DNA of 10,514 nucleotides, taken from contig CAMODP010000057.1 in assembly GCA_946611445.1 (NCBI GenBank), positions 1 through 10,514 on the forward strand, written 5' to 3'. The first letter of the stretch is position 1. Every line of letters starts with the position of its first letter. The stretch is from an uncultured Eubacterium sp. GTDB taxonomy: Bacteria; Bacillota; Clostridia; Lachnospirales; Lachnospiraceae. The notes under the pieces were generated by a model, which ran no database searches, was not told where the DNA came from, and saw nothing but the letters and a program-made list of their open reading frames with translations. Made by a program: the position numbers and the translations under genes. Positions 1 through 7,212 of the stretch are shown here, one piece after another.

Positions 1-23
1 ATGAATAACAGGAGGTCATATAG

Positions 24-809
24 ATGTTTCTCGCCATTGATATAGGAAATACACATATTGTTCTGGGATGTCTGAGCGAAAAAAACGACGTGCTCTGCAG
101 AATGCAGCTCAGCACGGACAGAAATGAGACCGCATGGGAATATGCGGCGGAAATCCGCAGTGTTATGGATCTGCAGGATATGGACCCCGGCAGCATAGAA
201 AATGCCGTCCTCTCCTCCGTCGTGCCGGAGGTGACGGCTTCTGTTTCCAGGGCCATCAAAATCCTGACGGGGAAAACGCCTTTTATCCTGGGGCAGAACG
301 CAGTCATTAACCTGCCGGTCGACATGAACGGCCTGCCCGCAGAGGCCATTGCCGGCGATCTGCTGGCGACCGCCGTTTTTGTCAGGGACAACTGTCCCCT
401 TCCCGCCATTATCATAGATATCGGCACCGCCGCGACAGTTACCGTCGTATCCCGCGGCGGCGCCTACATCGGCGGCTGCATCCTGCCCGGCCCGGGCACA
501 GCCCTCAAAGGCCTTCTGCAGGACACTTCCCTGCTGCCGGCCGTAGACTTTTCCGCGCCGGACCGCGCGATCGCAAAAGATACCGTCAATGCCATCAAGA
601 GCGGAATGATTTACGGATCCGCCGGACAGCTTGACGGCATCATTGATCATTTTATCGAAGAACTCGGCGAAGAGCCCCCGACGATTGTCGCCACCGGCGG
701 CATGGGCAGGATCATTGCGCCCTTCTGCCGCCATGCCATCACGTTGGACAACGACCTGCTTCTCAAGGGCCTCGGCCTGATTCTCAGAGACAGTCTTCTT
801 CCCGGATAA
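24..809 (+). CDS. coaX: Type III pantothenate kinase (CoaX)
   Basis: Phosphorylates pantothenate to 4'-phosphopantothenate, the first step of coenzyme A synthesis in the cytoplasm. The 261-residue length is normal for the family. Seen motifs: N-terminal DIGNT phosphate loop (residues 6-10), a second ASKHA-fold phosphate motif IDIGTAATVT (131-140), GCILPGP (151-157) and ATGG (223-226). The Asp expected to act as catalytic base should be D112; it lies in AGDL where many family members have GADR, so the flanking residues deviate while the Asp is kept. The start is fixed by AGGAGG at 11-16, seven bases before the ATG. Type III enzymes are known to be feedback-insensitive to CoA and to need a monovalent cation. 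The last 26 bases overlap the 3' end of the convergent phosphatase gene. A stop from an upstream gene may lie in the first few bases, but too little is present to call it. Confidence 0.93.
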   Translation: MFLAIDIGNTHIVLGCLSEKNDVLCRMQLSTDRNETAWEYAAEIRSVMDLQDMDPGSIENAVLSSVVPEVTASVSRAIKILTGKTPFILGQNAVINLPVDMNGLPAEAIAGDLLATAVFVRDNCPLPAIIIDIGTAATVTVVSRGGAYIGGCILPGPGTALKGLLQDTSLLPAVDFSAPDRAIAKDTVNAIKSGMIYGSAGQLDGIIDHFIEELGEEPPTIVATGGMGRIIAPFCRHAITLDNDLLLKGLGLILRDSLLPG

Positions 810-1623
810 AGATATCCGCAGGCTTATGATCCGGGTTCACAATGCTCTGCATCTCCCGCAGAATTGTCTCATTTGCCGCAGCCAGGACCGTAGACGGCCT
901 GTTGCTGCGGCATGAAAGCGGATCGCCGCAGAAATCGGCGGTCACGCCGCCGGCTTCTTCTATGATTACCTTCCCGGCGGCATAGTCCCACGGCATCAGG
1001 TACCGCTGGAACAGGGCTCCGTAGCGGCCTCTGGCCACGTCAGCCAGGCTGAGCGCCGCGCTGCCGCCCAGGCGGATGTCTTCGCTCTTGTCAAAAATCT
1101 CCCGGAAGCAGTCAAAGGTCCAGGCCGTCCGCTGCCGGTGGTTGGAGCTGGTTCCTACCACTACCATGCTGTGCGCCAGGTCCGGCGCGTCTGTCACATG
1201 GATCGGCTTCCCGTTCAGGAAAGCGCCTCCCCCTCTGACCGCGCTGAACACCTCGTCTGTATAGGGATTGTAGATCACGCCCAGCAGCCCCTCGCCGTTC
1301 TCATACAAGCCCAGGGAAACAGCACTGGCGCGCAGGTCATGCACCAGATTTGCCGTTCCGTCCACCGGATCCAGGATCCAGACACGGCCGGAAAAATCAA
1401 TGTCATCATTGTCTTTCTCTTCACCCATAAACTGCACATCCGGATACGCGCGTCTGAGAGTCTCCTGCAGATATGCCTGCACATGAAAATCCACCTCTGT
1501 CACAAAATCAACCGGACCTTTCATATGGACATCCCGCTGCATCTGCTCATCAAAAAAATACCTGCGGGCCGCGGTCACGATCTCAATAATCCGGGGAAGG
1601 GAAACCTCTCTTTGTTCTGTCAT
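784..1623 (-). CDS. Inositol monophosphatase family protein
   Basis: A Mg2+-dependent sugar-phosphate or inositol-phosphate phosphatase of the IMPase/FIG superfamily (SuhB-like), predicted cytoplasmic, 279 residues. Metal-binding motifs are complete: GEE (67-69), the signature DPVDGTAN (85-92) and WDYAAG (212-217), with LGGSAALSLADVARGRYGAL before the last. The start at 1623 is chosen because AGGAGG (1631-1636) lies seven bases upstream and because the protein then matches the family N-terminus. An in-frame ATG at 1692 would add 23 basic, unconserved residues with no good ribosome site. The gene lies 144 bases downstream of the ABC ATPase on the same strand, so read-through from the importer operon is possible, although a hairpin sits between them. 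Family members act on inositol-1-phosphate, fructose-1,6-bisphosphate, PAP or NADP; the substrate here cannot be decided. Confidence 0.9.
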   Translation of the reverse strand: MTEQREVSLPRIIEIVTAARRYFFDEQMQRDVHMKGPVDFVTEVDFHVQAYLQETLRRAYPDVQFMGEEKDNDDIDFSGRVWILDPVDGTANLVHDLRASAVSLGLYENGEGLLGVIYNPYTDEVFSAVRGGGAFLNGKPIHVTDAPDLAHSMVVVGTSSNHRQRTAWTFDCFREIFDKSEDIRLGGSAALSLADVARGRYGALFQRYLMPWDYAAGKVIIEEAGGVTADFCGDPLSCRSNRPSTVLAAANETILREMQSIVNPDHKPADIFIREEDCL

Positions 1624-1724
1624 ATTGTCTCCTCCTGAGAAGGCTTGTTTTCTCCCCGCCTGCAGAGGCGTGGGCCATTTCCTTCTGGGCATCTGTCTGT
1701 CATACTGAATGCGGGCAGGAAAGC

Positions 1725-1752
1725 GGGCCGCGGAATGTGTCCTGCGCGGCCC
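1725..1752 (-). terminator. Possible terminator hairpin after ABC importer operon
   Basis: Perfect 8-base-pair GC stem, GGGCCGCG (1725-1732) with CGCGGCCC (1745-1752), and a 12-base loop. It begins 15 bases past the ATPase stop codon. Read leftwards the stem is followed only by GCTTTCC, so the U-tract is poor. It may be a weak or leaky terminator, or an RNA-stabilising hairpin before the phosphatase gene. Confidence 0.4.
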
Positions 1753-1767
1753 CTAATTCTCTGCGTT

Positions 1768-2889
1768 TTATTTCAGCACACGAACGCTTCCGTCAATCAG
1801 CGTCATATATACAGTATCGCCTTCCTTATAGCGCTCTGTCAACTGAGGATTATACGTCTCAACGATGACCGGCTGTCCGTCAAGCATGATTTCGTATTCG
1901 ATCTTTGCGCCGTAATACGTCGCTCTGGACACGGTTCCGGGGAACTGTCCCTCTTTTGCGGACAGCTGCACGCCCTCCGGCCGGAAGCACAGGCAGCAGT
2001 CTCCGTTCAGGTCAATGTCGTTCATTGCCCCCGGATTCGGGACGCTCACCTTCTTGTCGCCGACCTGCACAGTCGCCTTCCCGCCGGCTTTTTCTGTCAG
2101 CCTGCCGTCGATGAAGTTTGCCTTTCCGATAAAATTGGCCACGAACCGGTTCGCGGGCTGCTCATAGATCTCTGTCGGAGAGCCTGCCTGCATGATCACG
2201 CCGCTCTTCATGATGACAACTTTATCTGAGATTGCCATCGCTTCAGACTGGTCATGCGTGACATACAGCGACGTGATGCCCAGTCTCTTCTGCAGGGCGC
2301 GCAGGTCATCGCGCATCGTCTCACGAAGCTTTGCGTCCAGATTTGACAGCGGCTCATCGAACAGCAGCACGGAAGGTTCGATTACGACGGCACGGGCCAG
2401 GGCGACTCTCTGCTGCTGGCCGCCGGAAAGCTGGTTCGGGAAACGGCGTTCCATGCCCTTAAGCTGCATCATCTCCACCACGGCGTCCGTTCTCTTCACG
2501 ACCTCGTCCTGCGGACATCTGGCCACGCGGAGACCATAGGCAATATTCTCATAGATATTCATGTGCGGAAACAGCGCGTAGCTCTGGAACACCATGGAAA
2601 TCCCGCGCTTGTTCGGAGGCACCTTCGCCACGTCCCGGTCGCCGATAAACACGCTGCCGCTGGAGGGGTACTCGAATCCGGAAATCATCCGGAGCGTCGT
2701 CGTCTTTCCGCAGCCTGACGGGCCGAGCAGCGTGACCATTTCCCCGGAATGTACATGCAGGTCGATGTGGTCCACTGCCACAAAGTCTTTGCCGGTATCC
2801 GGCTGCTGAAAGATTTTTGTCACCTGCTTCAATATAACGTCAGAACTTTTTTTGCCATACTGTGTGGCGTCCTTGCTTACCTGTGCCAT
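1768..2889 (-). CDS. ABC importer ATP-binding protein (FbpC/PotA/CysA-like)
   Basis: Cytoplasmic ATPase subunit that powers the importer encoded just upstream. 373 residues. Walker A GPSGCGKTT (56-64), Q-loop Q102 in FQSYALFPHMN, signature LSGGQQQR (154-161), Walker B VLLFDEP (174-180), D-loop SNLD and switch His H212 in VTHDQSEA are all intact. From about residue 240 a C-terminal regulatory region of TOBE/MOP type follows (FIGKANFIDG, then CFRPEGVQL), typical of the spermidine/iron/sulfate/sugar ATPase group. The start codon lies two bases after the permease stop, and its AGGAGG (2900-2905) is inside the end of the permease gene, so the two are probably translationally coupled. The ATPase alone does not reveal the substrate; the linked binding protein and fused permease favour the FbpABC/AfuABC branch. 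Confidence 0.95.
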   Translation of the reverse strand: MAQVSKDATQYGKKSSDVILKQVTKIFQQPDTGKDFVAVDHIDLHVHSGEMVTLLGPSGCGKTTTLRMISGFEYPSSGSVFIGDRDVAKVPPNKRGISMVFQSYALFPHMNIYENIAYGLRVARCPQDEVVKRTDAVVEMMQLKGMERRFPNQLSGGQQQRVALARAVVIEPSVLLFDEPLSNLDAKLRETMRDDLRALQKRLGITSLYVTHDQSEAMAISDKVVIMKSGVIMQAGSPTEIYEQPANRFVANFIGKANFIDGRLTEKAGGKATVQVGDKKVSVPNPGAMNDIDLNGDCCLCFRPEGVQLSAKEGQFPGTVSRATYYGAKIEYEIMLDGQPVIVETYNPQLTERYKEGDTVYMTLIDGSVRVLK

Positions 2890-2891
2890 AG

Positions 2892-4634
2892 TTATGCGAC
2901 CTCCTGTGTCTGATTGGCTGCGCTTTCCTTCGGAATCTTCGATTTCGGTGCCAGGAGAGCTTTGATCGCTCCGTCAAAGATCCCGATGAACACCAGAAGA
3001 ATGACGACCATCATCGTGACAAACGCTGCGGCCTGTCCGTATTTCGCCTGGTCAAAGAGCGTGTAGATTTTGCTTGTAATCACATTCCACCGCGGAGAGA
3101 CCAGGAAAATGACCGCGCTGACAGCCGTGATGGCTTTGACAAATGAGTACACCAGTCCGGAGAAGAAAGCATTCCGCAGCATGGGAAGCGTGATGCGCCG
3201 GAAGGAATACCCCGTGTCCGCGCCGAGGATTGTCGATGCTTCTTCGATGGAATTGTCAATCTGCAGAAGGGTCGTTGTGCCGGACTCAACGGCAACCGGC
3301 ATATTCCTGAATATGAAAACGATCACAAGGATGGCTGCCGTACCGGTGAGAGCCAGGGGTTTTTTGTTGAATCCCAGTATATAGGATATGCCGAGGACCG
3401 TGCCGGGAACCGCGAACATCAGCACTGACGCGATCTCAATAAAGGTTTTGCCGTAGTAATGCCGTTTTGCGGTGATGTAGGCGATAACCATGCCCAGAAA
3501 GCCCCCGATCACTGCCGACACAAATGCCAGCATCATGGATGTCTTCAGAGAATCCAGGCCATAGGACAGCGCCTTTTTATACTGCATCAGTGTCAGGGAG
3601 AAATCATAGCCCCAGGTCTTCACAAAAGAGGCCACGAACACGGTTCCGTACAGAAGAATGACTGCGCCCGCCACCAGGAGGCAGAAGATGAAAAGCGGCC
3701 ATTTTACGCCCGGATCATCGATCAGCTTCCGGGCCTGCGTGGGCTTGCCGGTAACCGTCACAAAACTCTTCTTGTTCACCCAGTATTTATTCAGCAGATA
3801 GGCGATCACTGCCGGTATCAGCAGAAGCAGTGCCAGGGCCGCGCCTTTGCGCATATCATAGCTTCCGGTGATCGTCGTATAGATCTCAATGGAAAGGGTG
3901 GTAAAATCACCGCCTATGGTGGCCGGGTTTGAGAAATCCTCCAGGGAGGAGATGAACACCAGCAGAATGGCAGAGATCACGCCCGGCAGAGACAGCGGGA
4001 ATGTGACGCTCCAGAATGTCTTCCAGCGCCCGGCGCCCATATTGCACGCCGCGTCTTCTACGGAAGCGTCGATGGAAGAAAGAATGCCGGACAGCGTCAG
4101 GTACGCTATCGGGAAAAACGACATGCACTGCACCACGATCAGCGCCGGCGCGCCGTATACGTTATTTCCCTTGATGCCGAGCAGCGTCTTCGTGATCAGG
4201 CCCTGCTTGCCGAACAGGAAAATCATGGACAGCGACAGTACAAAAGGCGGCGACAGGATCGGCAGTGTGGCAATCGCCGTCAGAAATCCCTTGCAGGGCG
4301 CTTTTGTCCGGGTAATCGTATAGGCAAAGATATACCCGATAAATGTTGAGATCAGCGCGACCACCAGACCGAGCAGCAACGTTCTGCCCATGGTCGCCAG
4401 ATACCGCTTCGTAGAAAGAATGCTGATCAGGTTCGCCGCCGAAAAATGCCCTTCCTCATCGGAAAAGCTGAAGGCAAACACCTTAACCAGCGGATATACA
4501 ACAAACACGAGAAGAAGGAGGATAACCGCGACGACCGTTACAGCCAGGACCGGCTGCCGCAGCATCATCAGAGTTTCCTTCCGCTTCTTTTCGCGGGCAA
4601 TACTCCGCCCGCTCCTCTCCGCCTCATTTGCCAT
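2892..4634 (-). CDS. ABC importer permease, fused two-domain (FbpB-like)
   Basis: Integral membrane channel of the importer, 580 residues, with two homologous BPD_transp_1 halves in one chain so that no second permease gene is needed. Each half carries its EAA coupling-helix motif: EDAACNMGAGRWKTFWSVTFP (about 193-213) and EEASTILGADTGYSFRRITLP (464-484). Hydrophobic segments are spread across both halves, roughly twelve in all, beginning with VVAVILLLLVFVVYPL near residue 35. A charged linker around 286-310 separates the halves. The N-terminus is basic (SIAREKKRKE) and cytoplasmic. AGGAGG at 4641-4646, six bases before the ATG, supports the start. It lies downstream of an intrinsic terminator that follows the binding-protein gene, so it is probably made at a lower level than that protein. 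Fused permeases of this size are typical of iron(III)/AfuB-type and related systems. Confidence 0.94.
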   Translation of the reverse strand: MANEAERSGRSIAREKKRKETLMMLRQPVLAVTVVAVILLLLVFVVYPLVKVFAFSFSDEEGHFSAANLISILSTKRYLATMGRTLLLGLVVALISTFIGYIFAYTITRTKAPCKGFLTAIATLPILSPPFVLSLSMIFLFGKQGLITKTLLGIKGNNVYGAPALIVVQCMSFFPIAYLTLSGILSSIDASVEDAACNMGAGRWKTFWSVTFPLSLPGVISAILLVFISSLEDFSNPATIGGDFTTLSIEIYTTITGSYDMRKGAALALLLLIPAVIAYLLNKYWVNKKSFVTVTGKPTQARKLIDDPGVKWPLFIFCLLVAGAVILLYGTVFVASFVKTWGYDFSLTLMQYKKALSYGLDSLKTSMMLAFVSAVIGGFLGMVIAYITAKRHYYGKTFIEIASVLMFAVPGTVLGISYILGFNKKPLALTGTAAILVIVFIFRNMPVAVESGTTTLLQIDNSIEEASTILGADTGYSFRRITLPMLRNAFFSGLVYSFVKAITAVSAVIFLVSPRWNVITSKIYTLFDQAKYGQAAAFVTMMVVILLVFIGIFDGAIKALLAPKSKIPKESAANQTQEVA

Positions 4635-4676
4635 GAGAAACCTCCTGAATACCTGTAATCATGCAGACCTGAAAGG

Positions 4677-4708
4677 AAAAAGGGCTCATTCCACTGGCGG
4701 AAGAGCCC
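4677..4708 (-). terminator. Intrinsic terminator between binding protein and permease
   Basis: Read leftwards: GGGCTC-TTCC, six-base loop GCCAGT, GGAA-T-GAGCCC, then TTTTTCCTTT. This is a 10-base-pair stem with one bulged T and a five-U tract. It starts about 60 bases after the binding-protein stop and ends 43 bases before the permease start. Its place inside the operon suggests partial termination, giving excess binding protein over membrane components, a common design in ABC importers. On the plus strand the tail is weaker (CCTCTTTT). Confidence 0.8.
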
Positions 4709-4769
4709 CCTCTTTTACTTTGCTTCACAACGGGTCATTCTGCCTGTCGTGTTTTGCCGGAGCAGCCTT

Positions 4770-5807
4770 TTATTCTTCCGGAGCGGAGATGATCTTCTCT
4801 TCGAACTTGCCGCAGAGATCGCTCTTGTTTTCAGCTGCCCACATGGCATCGTACTCGATGCAGTTCACAGAATCCAGCGTGACCAGTCCGTCTGCAACGA
4901 CTGCCTTGGAATTGGTGGGAACGCGGAAGCTGTCATTCTCGGCATACAGGTCCTGTCCGTCAGTGGAGCAGATCCAGTCGATAAACTTTTTCGCGTTTTC
5001 CTGTTCGGCTTCCGGGCCGCCCTTGATCAGGGCCGCTGCGCCGACTTCGTATCCTGTGCCGTCCTCCGGGAAGGAAAGCGCGATCGGGAATCCTTCCGCA
5101 GTGGGCTGCAGGCCGTCATGTGAGAAAGTAATGGCAATGGCTGCCTCGCCCTGCGCAACGGCATTCGGGGCCGCAGCTCCGGACTTGGTGTACTGAACGA
5201 TGTTGTCTGTCAGCTTCTGAATGTAGTCAAAAGCCTCATCCTCTCCCATCAGCTGCACCAGCGTCGCCAGAACCGTGTAGGCTGTGCCGGAAGTCGACGG
5301 ATGCGCCATGATTACCTCGTTGGCGTATTTCTCATCCAGCAGGTCTTCCCAGCTGGTCGGATAGTCATAACCGTTGTCTTCAAACCACTCCTGATTGCAG
5401 GCAAAAGCGATGCAGCCTACATAAATCGGATTCCATGTCCCGGTAGGATCAAGCAGGTTTTCCGGTGTATCCGACAGAGCCGGAGACTGGTAAGGCTCCA
5501 GAAGATCCTTATTGACAGCCGCGATATAGTTGTCAGTGGATCCGCCGAGCATCAGGGAAGCCTGCGGATTGTCCTTCTCTGCCTCAATACGGGTAAGCAT
5601 CTCACCGGCGGAAAGACGGATATAGTTGCACTTAATTCCAGTTTCCTCTTCGAACTGCTGGAAGTAATATTCAACCTCTGCCTCCGGGAACGCGGTGTAG
5701 ACAGTAATGGAATCGCCCTTGTCAGCGTACGCCGCAGGCGCCATCAGACCTGTCGCCATGAGCCCTGCGGATAGCATTGCTATGATTTTTTTCATTCTTT
5801 TTCCCAT
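4770..5807 (-). CDS. Extracellular solute-binding protein (FbpA/AfuA-like)
   Basis: Captures the substrate outside the membrane and delivers it to the permease. 345 residues. The N-terminus is a clear Sec signal peptide: basic GKRMKK, a hydrophobic core IIAMLSAGLMATGLM, and a type I cleavage site likely after AYA (about residue 28). There is no cysteine in the signal region, hence no lipobox, which is unusual for a binding protein in a monoderm. The mature part reads as a type 2 periplasmic-binding fold of the SBP_bac_6/iron(III) family: ITVYTAFPE, LSAGEMLTRIEAEKDNPQA, NPIYVGCIAFACN, a segment around SGTAYTVLATLVQL, and the closing FIDWICSTDGQDLYAEN. I do not see the paired Tyr iron ligands of classical FbpA, so Fe3+ should not be assumed; phosphorylated sugars (AfuA) and organophosphonates are known ligands of relatives. 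GGAGGA (5815-5820) with seven-base spacing supports the start. A second in-frame ATG (M5) is less well placed. Confidence 0.9.
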   Translation of the reverse strand: MGKRMKKIIAMLSAGLMATGLMAPAAYADKGDSITVYTAFPEAEVEYYFQQFEEETGIKCNYIRLSAGEMLTRIEAEKDNPQASLMLGGSTDNYIAAVNKDLLEPYQSPALSDTPENLLDPTGTWNPIYVGCIAFACNQEWFEDNGYDYPTSWEDLLDEKYANEVIMAHPSTSGTAYTVLATLVQLMGEDEAFDYIQKLTDNIVQYTKSGAAAPNAVAQGEAAIAITFSHDGLQPTAEGFPIALSFPEDGTGYEVGAAALIKGGPEAEQENAKKFIDWICSTDGQDLYAENDSFRVPTNSKAVVADGLVTLDSVNCIEYDAMWAAENKSDLCGKFEEKIISAPEE

Positions 5808-5835
5808 AATGATCTCCTCCCTGTAAAGTTATGCG

Positions 5836-5857
5836 TTGTGTTAAAGCGTTCAAACAA
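5836..5857. promoter_or_regulatory. Candidate operator dyad at importer transcription start
   Basis: An imperfect 22-base palindrome with outer arms TTGT/ACAA; 8 of 11 half-site positions match, and the centre is GC. It begins about two bases downstream of the predicted start of the importer promoter, a usual repressor position. The inner TTTGAACGCTTTAA is loosely like a LacI-family site but differs from the CcpA cre consensus at several defined positions. The regulator is unknown. Confidence 0.3.
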
Positions 5858-5865
5858 CAAATCTA

Positions 5866-5894
5866 ATTATATGTCTGTCTGTGATAAAGGTCAA
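5866..5894 (-). promoter_or_regulatory. Sigma-A type promoter of the ABC importer operon
   Basis: On the minus strand: -35 TTGACC (5889-5894), a 17-base spacer, and a perfect -10 TATAAT (5866-5871). Transcription should start near 5859, giving a leader of about 50 bases before the binding-protein start at 5807. It lies in the non-coding gap after the stop of the upstream phosphatase-fold gene. Confidence 0.82.
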
Positions 5895-5980
5895 GCCCTT
5901 TTGCCTCTCTTTTTTGTGCATCTTCCCCTATGTCATTTAGCCGGCCCGCACGCGGACTGTGCACTATTCCGTGACCGCTG

Positions 5981-7066
5981 TCAGCCGCGTCTGAACAATG
6001 CCCACACAGCATTATGATCCGACAGCTCCTTTTCCCCGAATGAGGCCAGCGCGCTTCCGGCCGGCGCGAAACCGCAGTCTCTTGCCAGAGTGGATATGGT
6101 TCTGTTACCCAGCGCGGTAAAGCCGCGAGGCAGGATCCAGTCGAGCCGCAGGAGCATGTCTGTGCCGTCCGGCAGCGGTTTTCTCCTGGTCCCGGTGATG
6201 TCTGTCTTCCTCTCTCCCGCTGCCAGCGCGGCCCTGTCGAGCGAGCAGTCCTGCCAGTCATACCCTTTTGCCAGAAGATCCGGAAGACAGGGCTCATAAT
6301 CCTCTATATGGGCCATCTGGTCTGCCAGGAGTTCCGGGTGGTCAGAGAGAAACTGTATGGCAGGCACAGACCTGCCGTCGAATGTGTTTGTATTCAGGTC
6401 GCCGCCCATCAGAACAGGCATTCCTCCAAATACCCGCTCAGCCTCATCCAGGATAGCGCGTATCTGCCGTCTTCTTCCGGCGCCGTCTGTCCGGTTCTCC
6501 AGGTGCATGGATACTGCGCCGATTTCGCAGCCGCCGGCATCGAGTTTTGCAAAAACAGCATTGCGTCCGCCGATGCGTTTCTGCCTGTCAAAATACCAGT
6601 TGTTCTCTTCGGGCAGACGGAATGTTTCCGCCCATACAATGGGATATCTGGAAAAGACGGCATTGCCGTGCAGCCCCTTTGGCTCGTCCGGATCCGCCAG
6701 TTCTATGAATTCCAGTCCCCAGGCATAATTCATGCCGATGGCCTCTGCGATTTCCCTGGCCGTCTGCCTGCCCCCGGATCTTTTCATACCGTCATCCAGT
6801 TCGTTTGCAAAAATGATGTCAAAAGGCCGGATTTCAGGGCAGTACTTCAGAAAGTCAATGGTTTCCGCCAGATGGACGCCGCGCTCGATATTGAAGACCA
6901 GCGCGCCTGTTTCTCCCTGTTTCCCGCATTCCGATTCCTGCGGTCCGGCGAAACATCCTGTCTCAACGGCGGAAAACTGCGGGATCAATGCCATGACCTC
7001 CTCCTGTGTATGGTTTTCCAGCAGCTTTCCGAGCTCCTGCCGTTTATTTTTTTCGATACCTTCCAT
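5981..7066 (-). CDS. Endonuclease/exonuclease/phosphatase (EEP) family protein
   Basis: A metal-dependent phosphoesterase with the DNase I / exonuclease III / inositol-5-phosphatase fold. 361 residues, no signal peptide or membrane segment, so probably cytoplasmic. EEP motifs in order: FNIERG with N59, IIFANELDDGM with E89, GLHGNAVFSRYPI (131-143), VSMHLEN with H188, GGDLNTNTFDG with D223 and N225, RLDWIL (307-312), and the closing LSDHNAVWA with D350 and H351. All expected metal and catalytic positions appear present. About 50 N-terminal residues precede the fold and match nothing I recognise. AGGAGG at 7074-7079, seven bases before the ATG, sets the start. It is divergent from the PfkB kinase and shares its spacer. 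I see no strong terminator after its stop. The substrate could be a nucleic acid, phosphoinositide-like compound or other phosphodiester. Confidence 0.87.
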   Translation of the reverse strand: MEGIEKNKRQELGKLLENHTQEEVMALIPQFSAVETGCFAGPQESECGKQGETGALVFNIERGVHLAETIDFLKYCPEIRPFDIIFANELDDGMKRSGGRQTAREIAEAIGMNYAWGLEFIELADPDEPKGLHGNAVFSRYPIVWAETFRLPEENNWYFDRQKRIGGRNAVFAKLDAGGCEIGAVSMHLENRTDGAGRRRQIRAILDEAERVFGGMPVLMGGDLNTNTFDGRSVPAIQFLSDHPELLADQMAHIEDYEPCLPDLLAKGYDWQDCSLDRAALAAGERKTDITGTRRKPLPDGTDMLLRLDWILPRGFTALGNRTISTLARDCGFAPAGSALASFGEKELSDHNAVWALFRRG

Positions 7067-7086
7067 GGTGCAGCCTCCTGTTAAGT

Positions 7087-7103
7087 ATTATAATAATATT
7101 ATA
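7087..7103 (-). promoter_or_regulatory. Candidate -10 elements for the EEP gene
   Basis: Two TATAAT hexamers on the minus strand (complement of ATTATA at 7098-7103 and 7087-7092) lie in a run of almost pure A/T just upstream of the AGGAGG at 7074-7079. The 7098-7103 copy gives a sensible leader of about 25 bases. No convincing -35 is found at 16-18 bases, so an activator may be needed or this may not be the true promoter. The stretch 7085-7104 is also a near-palindrome and could be an operator. Confidence 0.4.
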
Positions 7104-7137
7104 CACCTATAAAGCGTATTCGCGACATCATATACAC

Positions 7138-7165
7138 TGGAAAAATATATTTTGTGGTGTAAAAT
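7138..7165 (+). promoter_or_regulatory. Candidate promoter and palindrome upstream of PfkB kinase
   Basis: A -10 like TAAAAT (7160-7165) has a weak -35 TGGAAA (7138-7143, 4 of 6 matches) at 16 bases. Between them lies a perfect 12-base palindrome AAAATATATTTT (7142-7153) flanked by ACAC on the left (7134-7137) and GTGT on the right (7157-7160). A protein bound there would cover the promoter. The start codon is 47 bases downstream. Confidence 0.4.
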
Positions 7166-7212
7166 AGTGAACAGAGCATGTCAATCAGCAAACAACACAC
7201 AGGAGGCTCATT

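Noticed and set aside
1..23. End of an upstream gene (for example birA) before coaX
   Set aside because: Stop codons occur at 2-4 and 6-8, but there is no coding sequence in the window to support either.
803..818. Hairpin CGGATA-aaga-TATCCG as a terminator for coaX
   Set aside because: Only six pairs with mostly A/T content and no T run after it on either strand.
1624..1692. Longer N-terminus for the phosphatase from the ATG at 1692
   Set aside because: The extra 23 residues are basic and unconserved-looking, no ribosome site precedes that ATG, and AGGAGG is well spaced for the ATG at 1623.
4390..5196. Plus-strand open frame (268 codons) opposite permease and binding protein
   Set aside because: It spans the intergenic terminator and two genes with strong motifs on the minus strand; its composition is Ser/Arg/Ala-rich as expected of a shadow frame.
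5836..5857. CcpA catabolite-response (cre) site upstream of the importer
   Set aside because: Aligned on the central CG, about three of ten defined cre positions are wrong, so it is kept only as an unassigned dyad.
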